Positions 46,034 through 57,329 of a stretch of 64,000 bases of DNA are shown in pieces. Position 1 is the first letter of the stretch. Every line of letters starts with the position of its first letter. The notes beneath the pieces were generated by a model, which saw only the letters and a list, made by a program, of their open reading frames with translations, had not been told where the DNA came from and searched no databases. Source of the stretch: Eremomyces bilateralis CBS 781.70 (taxonomy: Eukaryota > Ascomycota > Dothideomycetes > Eremomycetales > Eremomycetaceae); contig NW_022985069.1 in assembly GCF_010015585.1 (NCBI RefSeq), forward strand, positions 853,528 to 917,527, read 5' to 3'. Both the position numbers and the translations under genes were made by a program.

Positions 46034-47792
46034 TCAATCGTCTATGTCGCTTTCAGCGATCTCGTACTGCTCTAACTTTTGTCGACGTTCCTCGCCCATT
46101 TCCTTGTATGTAGCCCAACTAAGCAGAAGGAATGCGAAAATGATCAGAAGACCGCCTCCGATAGCAGCCGGAGTGAGAGGCGACTTCAACGGCTCCGGGA
46201 GGAGCTCGTCTATAATAGCAACGATGAAGATCGTGAGTAGTGCAGCCACCGATGACAATACCGGCGATGTCAGGCTGATCAAGACAAGGAAAGAGCCGGA
46301 GAATACTGAGATCACATTAGCTGATGATCTTGCCCCAGATTTCAGGATTTCCACGTTTGACGAGAACATACCTGCATTTGACAAAACGCTGATAGCCATC
46401 ATCCAAGCAGCCTCGCCTCGAGGCAGTTCAAATTCTTCCAACCCAGTCATATGGAGGATCGGTAAGGGTATCCAAAGGATACAAAGTGTGAAGACTCCAA
46501 TGCAGCTACCGAAGGTGTTGGCGAAAATCATGCCGCGCCCGGGACTCGTGCTATCAGGAGGACAGGCAACCCTTTTGTACAGGACTTCATAGAAGCCGTA
46601 GAGGACGCTTCCCAGACCGATGATGAGGTTACCCAACGATCGATTCTTCGGTTCGTGATCGGGCAGCTGCGTGTCGGGACCTCCAGTTCCACCACCTCCT
46701 TTACTTCCATGTTTCCCAGGAGCCTGCCCACCGTACGCAACGACTAGCACACCGGCAATCGCAATGGCTACAGCTAGGACCTTAGACCACCGGAGCTTCT
46801 CGCGCAAGATCGGAATACTGAAAGCATAAGCAAAGAATGCGGAGCAGTTGTAGATCGCGGTCAGATCGCTCGCCGTTGTTAGATCCACCGCTAGATACCA
46901 AGTACCCCCGGCGACTGTGAGTGCGGAAGTTACAAAAGCCGTCGTTCGGATCATATACGGGACTGGGGACTTGGCGACCTGGTAGGGATTGAGTCGCAGA
47001 GTCTGGTGTTCAACCATCTGACCGGTTTGCCGGAGTATTTGTACATGCCGTTTCCAGAACACGTTCCATGGCATATTCCATTTCTGAAGTCTCAGAATGA
47101 GTAGCTGTGTTGGCCAAAGGAGAGACCATGATCCGTGGGTCAAGTACCTAATACGAACGCCCTGTCAGGTTTGGATTGCCTGCTGGGGCCTGGGAGGGGA
47201 AGCCGGCTGGAACTTACAGCATGCAATACGCTTTATTCCAATGCAAATTTGTCTGAATATACACAGCCGTCTCGGTCTGCACCGCAAAGCTGATCAAGCT
47301 AAGCAATAGGAAAAATCCAGCGTACGTATACCGGGTCCTGGTCGCTTGCTTTGCGGCAACCTCGGGGTCCCGTTCATGGAAGGTGGACGTCCGACTTCTA
47401 GCTGGCGGCGGAGGAGAGTTGTAGACAGCCTGCGATTCTAGATTCTCCTCGGAAAGCAACGGTTGACGCGATCGACCCTCCGAACGGGTTCGCTGCGAAG
47501 AAGGACGAAGATCGGAAGGCATATCGGCGATGGGGTGGAGGGGATCGAGTTCACCCCCCCAGGCATCGAGATCGAAGTCGCTATCCGAGTCTTCGCTCTC
47601 TGCGGCCGATATGGGCTTCGGATCTATGATTCTTCCCGCAGTGTGAGTTCCGTCCGTCGCTGTGACTTGACATTGAGAGGAAATCGGTGGATTCGTACCA
47701 CGCTCCCAGTCGTCAGAATGATTATGAAATGTGTCGGAATGCCCAGGTGTCACCCCCTTTCGAGCAGAACCGTTATGGCGGTCGTGAACCAT
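46034..47792 (-). CDS. DMT-superfamily transporter (SLC35F5/Thi74-like)
   Basis: Three exons, 47792-47218, 47147-46372, 46305-46034; introns 70 and 66 bp, the second an open multiple of three. 540 residues. A long hydrophilic N-terminus (about 130 residues, acidic AAESEDSDSDFDLD) precedes about ten hydrophobic segments starting YAGFFLLLSLISFAVQ. Landmarks of the SLC35F5/YML018c group are ETAVYIQTNLHWNKAYC, LTTASDLTAIYNCSAFF, LRWSKVLAVAIAIAG and a C-terminal EQYEIAESDIDD. Yeast relatives are vacuolar membrane proteins, one of them induced by thiamine starvation; the transported solute is unknown. Start set at MVHDRHNG; an upstream in-frame ATG at 47888 would add 32 residues that look like leader sequence. 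Confidence 0.88.
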
Positions 47793-48506
47793 ATGAAGTG
47801 AGATGTAGTATGAACATGGGACAAGACAAAGCTTCTGCAGATATCCACGACTAAACTGTATAGTGCAGTGTTGGTTGAAGCAAATCAAAGAAGGGGTGCC
47901 GAGTCTCCGAACTTCCCGGTGTGGTGTACGTGTAGTATGGATACCAGTACATTCTCAGCCGTGCTGATCATCTGGACGCAGGGGTCATCTCCAATCGTCA
48001 CACGCACCGCTCCAGCGCGAGACCGCTAGGAAATCCGTATCTAACACCTGGAAACAGTAGCTAATTAACCACCCTCTGAAGTAACTTCGAGCTTGGTACC
48101 ATAGCCCTGCCGAATTAAGATGGAATCTTGCATCATCGCCGCTACTGACGTGGACCAGCGATCCCCAACTGCATCTTACTACGTACTCCGCACTGTGACT
48201 CCAATCTCAACACGAGCGCTCCTGCGAGCAAGAACACCCCCAAGCCGAAAAGCTCTCAGATAGCTTCAATTGGTCTCAATCTGCGGGTGCTAGTTACTAT
48301 ATTAAGTAGCCGGTAGCTGCTATCTATCCGAATTCGGAGAGCTCATCATAGATTACGTCCCAACTCCGCTGAGCATAAGTGCATAATACATGTGTTATCC
48401 CGACCATCCAAACCCGAAAGTATAAAAGCATCGAATGCCCCCATCGCCCCCGCACCACCCCCATTTTCCCCTGTGAAAGTACCATCGTCGATATTACACT
48501 TGCAAA
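47793..48506. promoter_or_regulatory. Divergent promoter region, transporter and aldo-keto reductase
   Basis: 714 bases between divergent start codons. A TATA box for the rightward gene is at 48421. No other motif assigned. Confidence 0.5.
48421..48428 (+). promoter_or_regulatory. TATA box of the aldo-keto reductase gene
   Basis: TATAAAAG, 79 bp upstream of the ATG at 48507, followed by a C-rich tract (CCCCCATCGCCCCC) typical of fungal start regions. Confidence 0.55.
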
Positions 48507-49650
48507 ATGCCTCTTGTTGCTAAGCGGCCGAAAGACCGGGTTATCCTGGGCCTGATGACCTTTGGGCCAGATGAGAGTCAAGGCGCCCGCGTGACGTCTC
48601 TCGACGACTTCAACGAATGCTTGGACTATTTCCAAAGTCAAGGCTATAACGAGATTGATACAGCCAGAACGTACGTAGGGGGAAAACAGGAAGCATTCAG
48701 TGCCGAAGCCAAATGGAAAGAGCGTGGATTGACTATCGCTACCAAGGCGTATCCCTCCCAGCCAGGCCTGCACAAGCCGGAAGTCCTGACGAACACTTTC
48801 AACAAGAGCTTGTCGGAGCTGAAGTCTGATAAAGTGGATATCTTTTACCTTCATGCTGCGGATAGGAGCGTCCCGGTCAGTGAGCCGCAAATCAAATGTG
48901 TCCAGAATATGAAGTGCATACTAACATATAATCAGTTTGCGGAAACCCTAGAAGCCGTCAATGAACTCTACAAACAAGGCAAGTTTGTGCAGCTAGGTCT
49001 AAGCAACTACACTGCCTTTGAAGTTGCGGAGGTTGTCCTGACATGCAAGGCAAATGGATGGGTGCGGCCAACGATCTATCAAGCCATGTACAATGCAATC
49101 AGTAAGTGAACCCCAAAGACTGTTCTTACGTCTTCTGACAGTAATAGCGCGCTCAATCGAGGCTGAGTTGGTAGTTGCATGCCGTCGCTATGGCCTCGAC
49201 ATTGTGGTTTACAACCCCCTGGCCGGTGGACTCTTCTCTGGCAAGTACAAGACCAAGGAGATTCCAAAGGAAGGACGATACAGCGAAGCAGGCGGGAAGA
49301 TGGGCTCGAATTATCGCAATCGATACTTCAAGGATTCAATCTTTGACGCGCTCCGCATCCTCGAGCCGGTGGTGCAGAAGCACGATCTGACCCTTCTCGA
49401 GACCGCCTTGCGATGGGTCGTCCACCACTCGGCCCTCAACATCAAGGACGGAAATGATGGCATCATTATCGGCGTGAGTAGCATCAACCAATTGAAAGGC
49501 AACCTGGCCGACCTCGAGAAAGGCCCTCTGCCAGAGGAAGTGGTCAAGGCCCTTGATGAGGCATGGCTGATCAACAAAGCGACGACGGCCAACTATTGGC
49601 ACCTTGATCTGAAGTATACGTATGACACACAGAAAGCGCTCTTTGGCTGA
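48507..49650 (+). CDS. Aldo-keto reductase, AKR7 (aflatoxin-aldehyde reductase) type
   Basis: Three exons, 48507-48875, 48936-49101, 49148-49650; introns 60 bp (open multiple of three, ACTAAC branch site) and 46 bp; 345 residues. TIM-barrel NADPH-dependent aldehyde/ketone reductase, cytosolic. The catalytic tetrad is visible: Asp and Tyr in NEIDTARTYVGG, Lys in TIATKAYPS, His in IFYLHAADRS. Further family marks are LGLSNYTAFEVAEV, TIYQAMYNAITRSIEAEL (formed by splicing), VYNPLAGGLFSGKY and the cofactor-binding IIIGVSSINQLKGNL. Substrate unknown; the enzymes usually detoxify reactive carbonyls. Missing the first intron would insert 20 false residues (VSEPQIKC...) after RSVP. Confidence 0.95.
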
Positions 49651-49774
49651 GGACTTTGATACATTTATGGAACGTAAGTGCCTCCTGCAGCGCTGTATAC
49701 GGACAGCAACCCGATGATCCTGTCCAGTCCCTTGCATAAACATCCGTGAAACTCGTCTTGTGACTTCATAACCA

Positions 49775-50695
49775 TCACATCACCACACAACATCCACGAA
49801 GAGCTTTGAAAAGCTTCGGACCCCCCTTTTTCACTGCTTCCTCAACATGACTGTACTGTTGCTGCTGGTGGGCCTGCCCATGATGTTGTTGAGCATGTGG
49901 TTGCTGATATCCTGCTTGTGCTTGGCCATGATGTTGAGAATGTTGAACATGTTGCTGCTGGTGCCCTCCTTGTGCATGCCCGTGTCCACTACTGGCCCCT
50001 GGATGGCCAGGTTGAGGCAAGATGGCTGGTCCACCTGCCAGATTAACATAAAGCCGCCCTTGGTTCTGTTCAACTTGGAATTGGAGTCCCTCTTCTCGAA
50101 GCAATTCTTCTACAGCCTGCCTCAGCTTTGGTATGTGGCCAGTAGAGTGATTCCCTTTCCCAACAATGCTGCAAAGAACGCATTAGTCCTATCCTTGCCA
50201 ATGGGTAGCAACCCATGGATAGATAACTTACACATGCAGATGGGTTTGATTCCGCCGTCGGTCGACCGAAATGCGTTCCCGCAAGATCTGCTCCGCTTCC
50301 TGCACGTATTGACCATGCAGATCTATCTCGTCCCCTTGTACTCTTCCCGGCGCGTTGTTCTCCCGGAATATAAACTCCGACGCTTGTTTATTATATTGCT
50401 GTCCCTTCTTCTCGTGATCATCGGCCTGCCGATGTAGTCGGTCCTTCTCTCCATAGTCGCGTCGCTGTCCCGCTTCCCGGGCGTCGCGTCGCAGTTGGTT
50501 TTCTCTATCGAACTCTCGTCGCGCAAGGTCTCGAAGTCGGTCATATTCTTGTTCGGAGTCTCTGTTTGCGTCGTGATTGAATGCTGGCGTTCAAGTTCCT
50601 GTTAGCGCTTGGGTCCCGATGGCGGCATTTCGTCTCAAGGCTGGGGACTCACCTCTGCCTCCCAACTGTGTAAACGAGTCCAAATTGTGTGCCAT
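49775..50695 (-). CDS. SMR-domain protein with C-terminal CaaX box
   Basis: Three exons, 50695-50653, 50583-50232, 50168-49775; introns 69 and 63 bp; 262 residues. Residues 20-95 form a charged DUF1771-like helical region (SEQEYDRLRDLARREFD, QADDHEKKGQQYNKQASEFI). The SMR (small MutS-related) domain spans about 107-187, with DEIDLHGQYVQEA and, after splicing, HLHVIVGKGNHS and EEGLQFQVEQNQGRLYVNL. SMR domains bind branched nucleic acid and in eukaryotes often act as endonucleases in RNA quality control. A His/Gln-rich linker (about 190-240) precedes the end RGCCVVM: CVVM is a farnesylation-type CaaX box with an extra Cys that could be palmitoylated. Membrane attachment is inference. The gene is convergent with the aldo-keto reductase (124 bp apart). 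Confidence 0.9.
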
Positions 50696-51813
50696 TGTCG
50701 GGAAACGAATAGTGTATATTGTTTACAAGCTTGATATGTACATTGAAGCGAAACGAATGCAAAAGACTAATCAGTTGGAAGGTAACGATTGACGAGGAGC
50801 GATCAAATAGGTCGGCTATCCTATTCCGCCGTTCTCTGCCACGACATGTTGCCAGCGCGAAGTCGTCCAATCAATTCAGGGTCCACACCGAGGTTTCAGT
50901 ATCTCGAGTTCTCGACTGCTTGTGTTCGTACCAGATCGATTTGAAGGTAAGTCCAAATATATCAGTCTAATCTGAGTCCGAAGACCGGGTGTGTTTTATA
51001 TAGATTCGGTTTTTAACGACGCAATGACGTGAAAGAGTTTATGGCTCCGGAGTCACCGAGTCAGGAGTCCCTCTTTTACCCTAGCCGCGACGACACGTTC
51101 GGTCTGCATAGAAAAGCAGTTCGAGATGATAAGTGCCAGTAACGGAGACGCCGATATCCCTTAGCTTAAGAGTTCCATTCTGGACCATCGTGGCGGCTTG
51201 CCTGATATCCCCTAATTCTTACAAGAATTTGCCTCCTACTCGGAGCCCCTTGAACATGACCAAACCTACGGTATTGAACTGGTTGGCGATACGACCCTTG
51301 GACGGATGCAAGCACCATCTGTTCATAGGAAATTGACAGCCTGTTCCCATCCCAAAAGGCATCTGGACAGCGACGCGTGGGTCTTCTCCGGAGATTTCGC
51401 CTAGTGCCCATGCCTCCATTTCGTTAGGTTGTGTCCATCAGGCTAGTTCGATGTGCACTACTATCATCTGGATGTGGTTTCTGAGTAGGGGGTTGACTTA
51501 ACTACAATCAAGCTATTTGGAAGTCCAAGCCATAATGAGGTAGGATAGGAATGACATATTTTCTAAATTTCATCAAATGAATGTAGTTGGGTCAGGAATA
51601 GGTGTGCCACCCAAAATCGTAACGAAGGGCTCAATTGCTGTGTACCCCTATGTGGACTAAGAGAAAGAGGATGGCTCAAACTATACCCATTGTGCAAAGT
51701 TCCAGTGAACTGCATCTTGCATAGTAACAAGAAGGGATGAGTGAGGGATATGCTATGGTTTGAGGCATCCTATGTAGTTGTAAATAGTCCTGTAAAGGGT
51801 GGGACTACGCAAT
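50696..51813. other. Intergenic region upstream of the SMR gene
   Basis: 1.1 kb without a supported gene. On the reverse strand at 51219-51419 a short frame contains ISGEDPRVAVQMPFGMG, faintly like the haem-binding end of a P450, but nothing around it supports a gene. Confidence 0.4.
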
Positions 51814-52584
51814 TCAAAAATCGCAAGTTTCGGCGATTAGATTAGCGAGCTTCTCCAAAAGCTGTGCATCTTCAGAGTTGAACCCGTTCAACTCACTGCA
51901 ATCAATATCGATGATCGCAACAACCTACACCATAGTCAGTCACAAGTACTGTCATGCTTCTACATTGGACCAGGGAATCTCCTCTGCCATACCTTTGAGT
52001 TCTGAATGATGGGAACCACGATCTCGCTCTTACTGTTAGAATCGCACGCGATATGACCAGGGAATTCATCCACATTGGGAACCACTTCCGTCATCATAGT
52101 GGCAGCGGCAGCGCCACAGACACCTTGCCCGACCTTGATGCTTTGACAAGCAACATGGCCATGGAACGGACCCAGAATCAGCTCCTGGTGATTGAGTGGA
52201 TTGATAAAATAGAAACCACACCAGTTGATGGCAGAGACAGGTCCATCAACAGACTTTAGGGCGTGATGCAACAGTGAGGATGCGTTCGAGAGATTACTGG
52301 AATCAACTTTAGCATCAGTCCCGGAAGAGCGGATTGATCAGCAATCAAGCACCTACCTGACCTACATATATTAAATGAGCAGATATTCATCTCTAGTGTT
52401 CGGATATATGCTCACCCAATTTCTTTGCCCAGCAAACAAAGCTTCCGCCTCCTCTAACACTCGCGCATAGGCTTGTGCCTTCGACAGGCCTTGCTCGAAT
52501 GTTGATGCCTCCGCATGATGAACCTGAGTCAGATGCCGTTAATAATCTTGATATAGCCTAGTAGATTCCACACAGACAAACCAT
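51814..52584 (-). CDS. Free methionine-R-sulfoxide reductase (GAF domain)
   Basis: Five coding exons: 52584-52582 (ATG alone), 52523-52416, 52361-52357 (five bases), 52296-51993, 51924-51814; 176 residues. Introns are 58, 54, 60 and 68 bp. The protein is a stand-alone GAF domain that reduces free methionine-R-sulfoxide. The three family cysteines are at C89 (VACQ), C99 (GVCG) and C123 (HIACD); as I recall, yeast YKL069W has them at 91, 101 and 125, with the same spacing. Other conserved blocks: INWCGFYFIN, LILGPFHG, KSEIVVPII and AIIDIDCSELNGF. The five-base exon GTCAG supplies Val and most of Ser in NWVSNLSNASSL, which matches the yeast NWVxNLSNASSL. Cytosolic antioxidant enzyme. Divergent from the Fta4-like gene, 275 bp away. 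Confidence 0.93.
52357..52361 (-). other. Predicted 5-nt microexon of the methionine sulfoxide reductase gene
   Basis: Read on the reverse strand: ...ATATGTAG|GTCAG|GTAGGT.... The left neighbour exon ends TGG|GTGAGC and the right one starts CCAG|TAATCTC. Without GTCAG the frame hits TAA at once; with it the conserved WVSNLSN peptide is produced. Confidence 0.85.
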
Positions 52585-52859
52585 TTTGAAAGGGCTCCAA
52601 TTAATTAGTATATTTCGCTGATGAAACCGTTTCGCGTGTGAGATATTCAGCTATTAGGCATTCGAAAGCACGATATTTGCACGTCATGTCACGTGACAAC
52701 GCGTTGTCTCGTGTTGATTCACTTTTGGGCCTTGCACCGGCATGAGACGGTGATGCACCTGCGACTGGAAAGGACAAGAATTATTGTGAATCCACACCTC
52801 CAATGCTTGAGGAGATGTAACATCTATGAGACATCCCACATGATTGCCAAGTCTTCACG
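52585..52859. promoter_or_regulatory. Shared divergent promoter
   Basis: 275 bp between start codons of the methionine sulfoxide reductase gene and the Fta4-like gene. It contains GTCATGTCACGTGACAACGC at about 52683, in which TCACGTGA is a perfect palindromic E-box-type site (Cbf1/bHLH consensus). Confidence 0.45.
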
Positions 52860-53665
52860 ATGGGTGACTCCACAGTTGTCTCTGTCAAGAGCTCATTTCT
52901 TCGATCGCAAACGCGTCTCCTTACCCAACCCGTGCAGCCGTCATCAAGATGGGCGGAGCGGAACTCTAAACAAGAGAATAACTTGCCGGATGAGACTGTG
53001 CGAGATGTGTTGCGTGAAGGTATCTATCCTACAACATTTTCGAAATAAGTATATGGGAATTAAGGATGGCAGTGAACCGAATTCTACGACGGCATAACAA
53101 ATCAGTCTACTCCTCGCTGAGCATTCAGCATGTTGCTGAGCAGATTGACAAGCTGTACTGGAATGCTGGAGGAGTGGATCTTTACTCGTCAAACCCGGGC
53201 TCGGAAGACACGAGTGCTTTGCTTCGCGTTCATGACGACTTCACCGAGCAAAGGTAACTATGGTGCGGAGGCCTAGCTACAATTAGTCACTGACTTATAT
53301 CAAGGCACATTGACAAGCTACCAGAGGAATGGGAAGATGAAGATGATCCCACAGCAACAGAGGAGGCTCAAGAGGAGTGAGTAATGCCAGGAGTCGCGAT
53401 CGCTTTTGTCGGACAGGAACTAATCCGCAGTAGATACCGTGCTCTAACCAAGAAGCTCCAAAGTCTGTCTGAGCGTCGCAAAGCTCTGAGAAACAAGTTG
53501 GAATCATATCAACAATTGGAGTCCCTGTTGGCCCCGTTCCAGCAGCCACTAGAGAGTGTCCAACCCAATCTTGTAACCCGTGATTCCGAACTGGCTGCTG
53601 AACTCGAGAAGACTCATGCACTGGGCATACGGGTAGCTGCCCGAGTTGCCACAATGAAGGAATGA
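52860..53665 (+). CDS. Fta4-like kinetochore protein
   Basis: Four exons, 52860-53019, 53073-53253, 53305-53376, 53431-53665; introns 53, 51 and 54 bp with consistent phases; 215 residues. Helical and charged. The N-terminus VVSVKSSFLRSQTRLLTQP is followed by VLREVNRILRRHNKSVYSS and HVAEQIDKLYWNAGG, then an acidic linker (EEWEDEDDPTATEEA). A coiled-coil follows (YRALTKKLQSLSERRKALRN), and then LLAPFQQPLESVQPNLVTRD with ELAAELEKTHALGIRVAAR. This pattern, especially the VQPNLVTRD block, matches my memory of fungal Fta4, the Sim4/COMA-associated inner-kinetochore subunit related to CENP-U. Assignment is by recall. Confidence 0.7.
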
Positions 53666-53914
53666 AATGTAGTATACAATAGTGGATAGTTCTCTACGAA
53701 ATCATGATCTTGAACATACTCCCATAGCATCTGCGGATGCGGTATACGCTCCATGATGAGTCTTTTTCCGTGCCCTACCCACCCTGGAAATATTCTCAGA
53801 AGGCTATAAATGCAAGAACAGTAGTTAATAGTTGTAATATCTGCTCGTGCCAGGTGAGCAGCGTCAGGGTCCGCGAAACAGTGCATGTGTCGTTGCCCAT
53901 TGCGTTCGTTTGCG

Positions 53915-55460
53915 ATGCCTTCAGCACACGATGTTTGTGAACTTAATTTTTCCTCTCCATTCATTCTTTAACTTCTCGACTTAACAACGTAGAATGAGTA
54001 TGCACGGAAAAATGCCTTTTTCGCGAGCACCAGGACTGACGAGGATGACATTATTATTAGGAACAAGATGAACGGCAAGAAGTCCAACTCCTTTTATCCC
54101 GCCCAGAATGAGTGGGAGGGGATTTGGGACAAGATGTCAAGTAAGTCACACTACGACAGCCACTCCCAGGGTCGGTTTCCATTATATGCTGTGCGGTGAG
54201 GAAAGTATATCAATTCGATCACCATAATACTCAAGGCCTATCTGGGGATGGTCCGTGCCATCGATCAGAGCATTCCTAATAAGCCTTCGGGGTTTAACCG
54301 GAGTTTAGCCGCATTTTATCCGTTGCTTCTCCGGATAGCTAACTAACCCTTGCTCTCACAGCCAAATCATCTCTAAGTCACTCACGATCTGCCAGTGCTG
54401 AAACGGTCATCTTCGCTCCTGTGCACAAAGGAAAGGGGAAGCAAATTGAAGTGTCCCATCCACTCCCTGCGCTTCCTATCCAACCTCCCTTCCGTGCTAC
54501 TGCACCTTCCTTCTATCCTCGAAGCCCGCTTCCAACCCCTGGCGAAGTTCCCTATCCCGCTCGCATCAAGCGCCCGTTCCGAAAGGACCAATTCCAAAAG
54601 CACCAGCCCCGCCGCTCGGGAAGCATGACCGGCTTCCCTCTGATTGAATCTCCCGGCGCGATGGCAGGCAACGTTCCCAGGCAGGCGCCTTCTCCCGGAC
54701 CAGGACCACATCAACCAAATGGAATTGGTGGAGCGGCACTCGGCCTCGGTGGACCGCTTCCGCAGGCGGGACACCAGATGGACATGAATCATCTCTGGAA
54801 CATGGTGCAGGAATTATCTGCGCAATTGGCCGAGAACCGAGCCCACGTTTCGCATATCCTCAATGGAGTTCAGCAGATTCAGGTAAGATTGGCTAGTGAT
54901 ATCATATACGACCTATTCTAACAGAACTCCTTTCACAGGTCCGCGCAGCGGAAGACGGTGCCTCTCCTACCATCACCGAAGTGAACGGCGAACTTCAAGC
55001 CAACCGTGCCGCCGAACTCGCGACCGTCCATAACCAGCTCTCCGCCGCGAACCGCAAGGTCGCCGCCCTCGAAGCCTCCAACGAGGAATTCAAGCAACTG
55101 GTCACCGACTTCGAGAACGCCATGGAGCTCATCCTCACCAAGCTGCGCCCGTACGCATACCACCACGCGCAAGCCATCAACGCGACCAAGGCGCACTACA
55201 ACCATCTGCTCGAACAGGAACGCGCAGCGAACCTCCAGATGCGCCTGCAGCTGGTCGATTGGCAGGATGGGCTTCGTCGCGTCAACACCTATGCGCGCGA
55301 GGCGCTCAACCACAGTAGCGAGGCGAGGCTCCCCTATATCCGGCGCATCGCGGGGCTGAAGAACGAGAATCGCACGCTTCGACGATTAGCGGGGTGGCCG
55401 GAGAGGGACGACAGCAGCGACGAGGAGGAGGATGAGAAGGACGAAGAACGCGCGGCTTAG
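53915..55460 (+). CDS. Coiled-coil protein of unknown function
   Basis: Four-exon model: 53915-53932, 53993-54140, 54362-54882, 54939-55460; 402 residues. The 18-nt first exon (MPSAHD) joins NEYARKNAFFASTRTDEDDI in phase 0 over a 60-bp intron with a CTTAAC branch site; the alternative start is MNGKKSNSFYP at 54068. The N-terminal half is Pro/Ser-rich and disordered (APSFYPRSPLPTPGEVPYPA). Two coiled-coil regions follow: NHLWNMVQELSAQLAENRAH, then AELATVHNQLSAANRKVAAL, with further helix to ARLPYIRRIAGLKNENRTLR. The end is acidic (DDSSDEEEDEKDEERAA). Probably a scaffold protein; family not recognised. Convergent with the PMI gene. Confidence 0.8.
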
Positions 55461-55729
55461 TCGCAGTCCCTTCACACCATCATTGCATTTGGCGTTCAGA
55501 AGGACATGATGAGTTATGGCACGGCTGGAAATACCCTGATGCCCATTGAGTAGCGTCTCATTGGCAACCCTGGCGTTCTGGTTATGCTCTCAAGCACTAT
55601 GGATACTACGATTGGTTTCACAACCACCAAAAAGCAGCATGATCTGCACCATTCAACCTTGAGTTTTTTCATGTTACCGTGATTGCCGCCTAATGCTGCT
55701 TTTGTCCAGCCTGTTTCCTCTGAACCTGC

Positions 55730-57329
55730 TTATAGTTGACTCTTACTGCCCAACTCGCAGAACGCCTGAAACGCTATGAGCGGGTCCTCACCAGTGCTTT
55801 CAATGACACACTCCGCAGTAGCACCAACGAAGAATACATATCCCGGCTTTACCGTCTCCTGCTTCGGCCCCACCGACACCGTACCTTCTCCGGACGTGCA
55901 GATAATGATGCTCGGGCCGGCGATCGGATCGAATGTCGCCTTGGCCTCACTCTTCTTGAGCTCCGTCTTGATGACGCTGAACTCTTCGATGGGCGGGTCG
56001 TAGAGGGTCGCAGATGAGTTTGAGGAGTAAGCTTTCGCGTTGAGTACGACGTGTGCGTATGGGGCCGGCTCCATCTTCTGCTCCTCGATGGATCCATATG
56101 AGTATGTGAGCATGGAAGTCAGAGTGGAGACATCTTTGAACTTGGGTGTAAAGCCAGCGCGGACGACGTTGTCTGATGATGCCATGCACTCAATTATATC
56201 TGTGATCGCATTAGTGGGGCCTTGATCGATATATCCAGTACTCGTACCTCCTGAGATATATGCATGGATATCATCGGCCTGCAAGAACATCGCCTCACCC
56301 GGCTCCAGTTTCACAAAATTGAGGAAGAACAACACGAACAGCCCAATATCTCCAGGAAATTCTCCGTTCAATCGGGTTACTAAATCAGCAAGCTCCTGGC
56401 CCTCATTCGATGATCCGCCTCCCCCGGCAAACTGAGAGCCTTGCGACTCGGCCAGGGCTACGAGCTCCTTGCTTGCAGATGCCAACGAGTCAGCAGCACC
56501 ATTCATGAGAGAAGTGAATGCTTCCCGGAGGGCTTTTTTGCCTGCACCGTCATCCTTTGCCTCAGATGCGACCTCCTCAAAGCTCTTCGCCTTGTCTTCT
56601 CCAACCAATCTGCGAAGGGGCGGGATTGACTGGAGGAAGTGAGCAATCTCAGGGAGAGGCCGGAAACCACAGAGACCCTCGAAAGGAGTGATGGCAATTG
56701 TCATCTCAGGCTTATGATTGTCGTCTACCGGCATTCAGTCAGAATATTTCGAACCTAGACTTCTAGCACATTTTCCTTGGACTTACCAGGATAGTTCTTC
56801 GGATCTTTGGCGTGAAGTTGCTCAGCCAACTTCTTGTTCGGATGCGCCTGGATGCTGAGCACTTTCTCTATCGATAGCACCTTGAACAAGAAGGGAAGCT
56901 TTCCCCCGTATTTCGAAGTGATCTCGGTGGACATAAGGGCGTGGTTGTCCTGTACGAGGTCGACGAGGGACCGCTGTGTTTTCATGTCCTTGGAAGGCAT
57001 CTTGGGGTGCGTACCCATCCATAGCTATGCGAATGAAGTCCTTCGTAAGCTCTTGAATTTGGTCAGGTTATTTCCTTGCACATACTTCGGCATACGGCTT
57101 TTCCTCTTCAATCGAAAAGTCGTCGGTCTCGCTTGCTGCGGCGAAACGGGCAGCAGCAGATGCCTTGCCAACCTTTCCTAAGATTCTTCAGCCCGAGTAT
57201 AGCTAATGTCAATGGTGACATTACCCCAATCATAGCTGTTGACCCCTATATGAATATCAGATACTGTAAGGACAAATGATTTTGATTCAATTCCTCACCG
57301 CATTGGAGTCGGATTAGCGGCACTTGCAT
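55730..57329 (-). CDS. Mannose-6-phosphate isomerase, type I
   Basis: Six exons: 57329-57299, 57245-57225 (21 nt), 57177-57086, 57024-56787, 56724-56248, 56199-55730; 442 residues. Introns are 53, 47, 61, 62 and 48 bp; the last is an open multiple of three. The enzyme interconverts fructose-6-P and mannose-6-P, feeding GDP-mannose for glycosylation and cell wall. Motifs: [20 protein letters not shown] (assembled over three exons), [27 protein letters not shown] with the zinc-binding Gln and His, [26 protein letters not shown] with another zinc His (the SGD join needs the last splice), and [14 protein letters not shown]. No targeting signal; cytosolic. Divergent from the SGF29 gene. The closest named fungal orthologue is manA/PMI40. 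Confidence 0.97.

Noticed and set aside
48324-48890. 188-codon reverse frame at the 5' end of the aldo-keto reductase gene
   Set aside because: Overlaps the sense first exon with clear catalytic residues; no domain in the reverse product.
51219-51419. Possible P450 haem-binding fragment (reverse strand)
   Set aside because: ISGEDPRVAVQMPFGMG is suggestive, but the FxxGxRxCxG cysteine context is not proper and no I-helix or ExxR segment is nearby.
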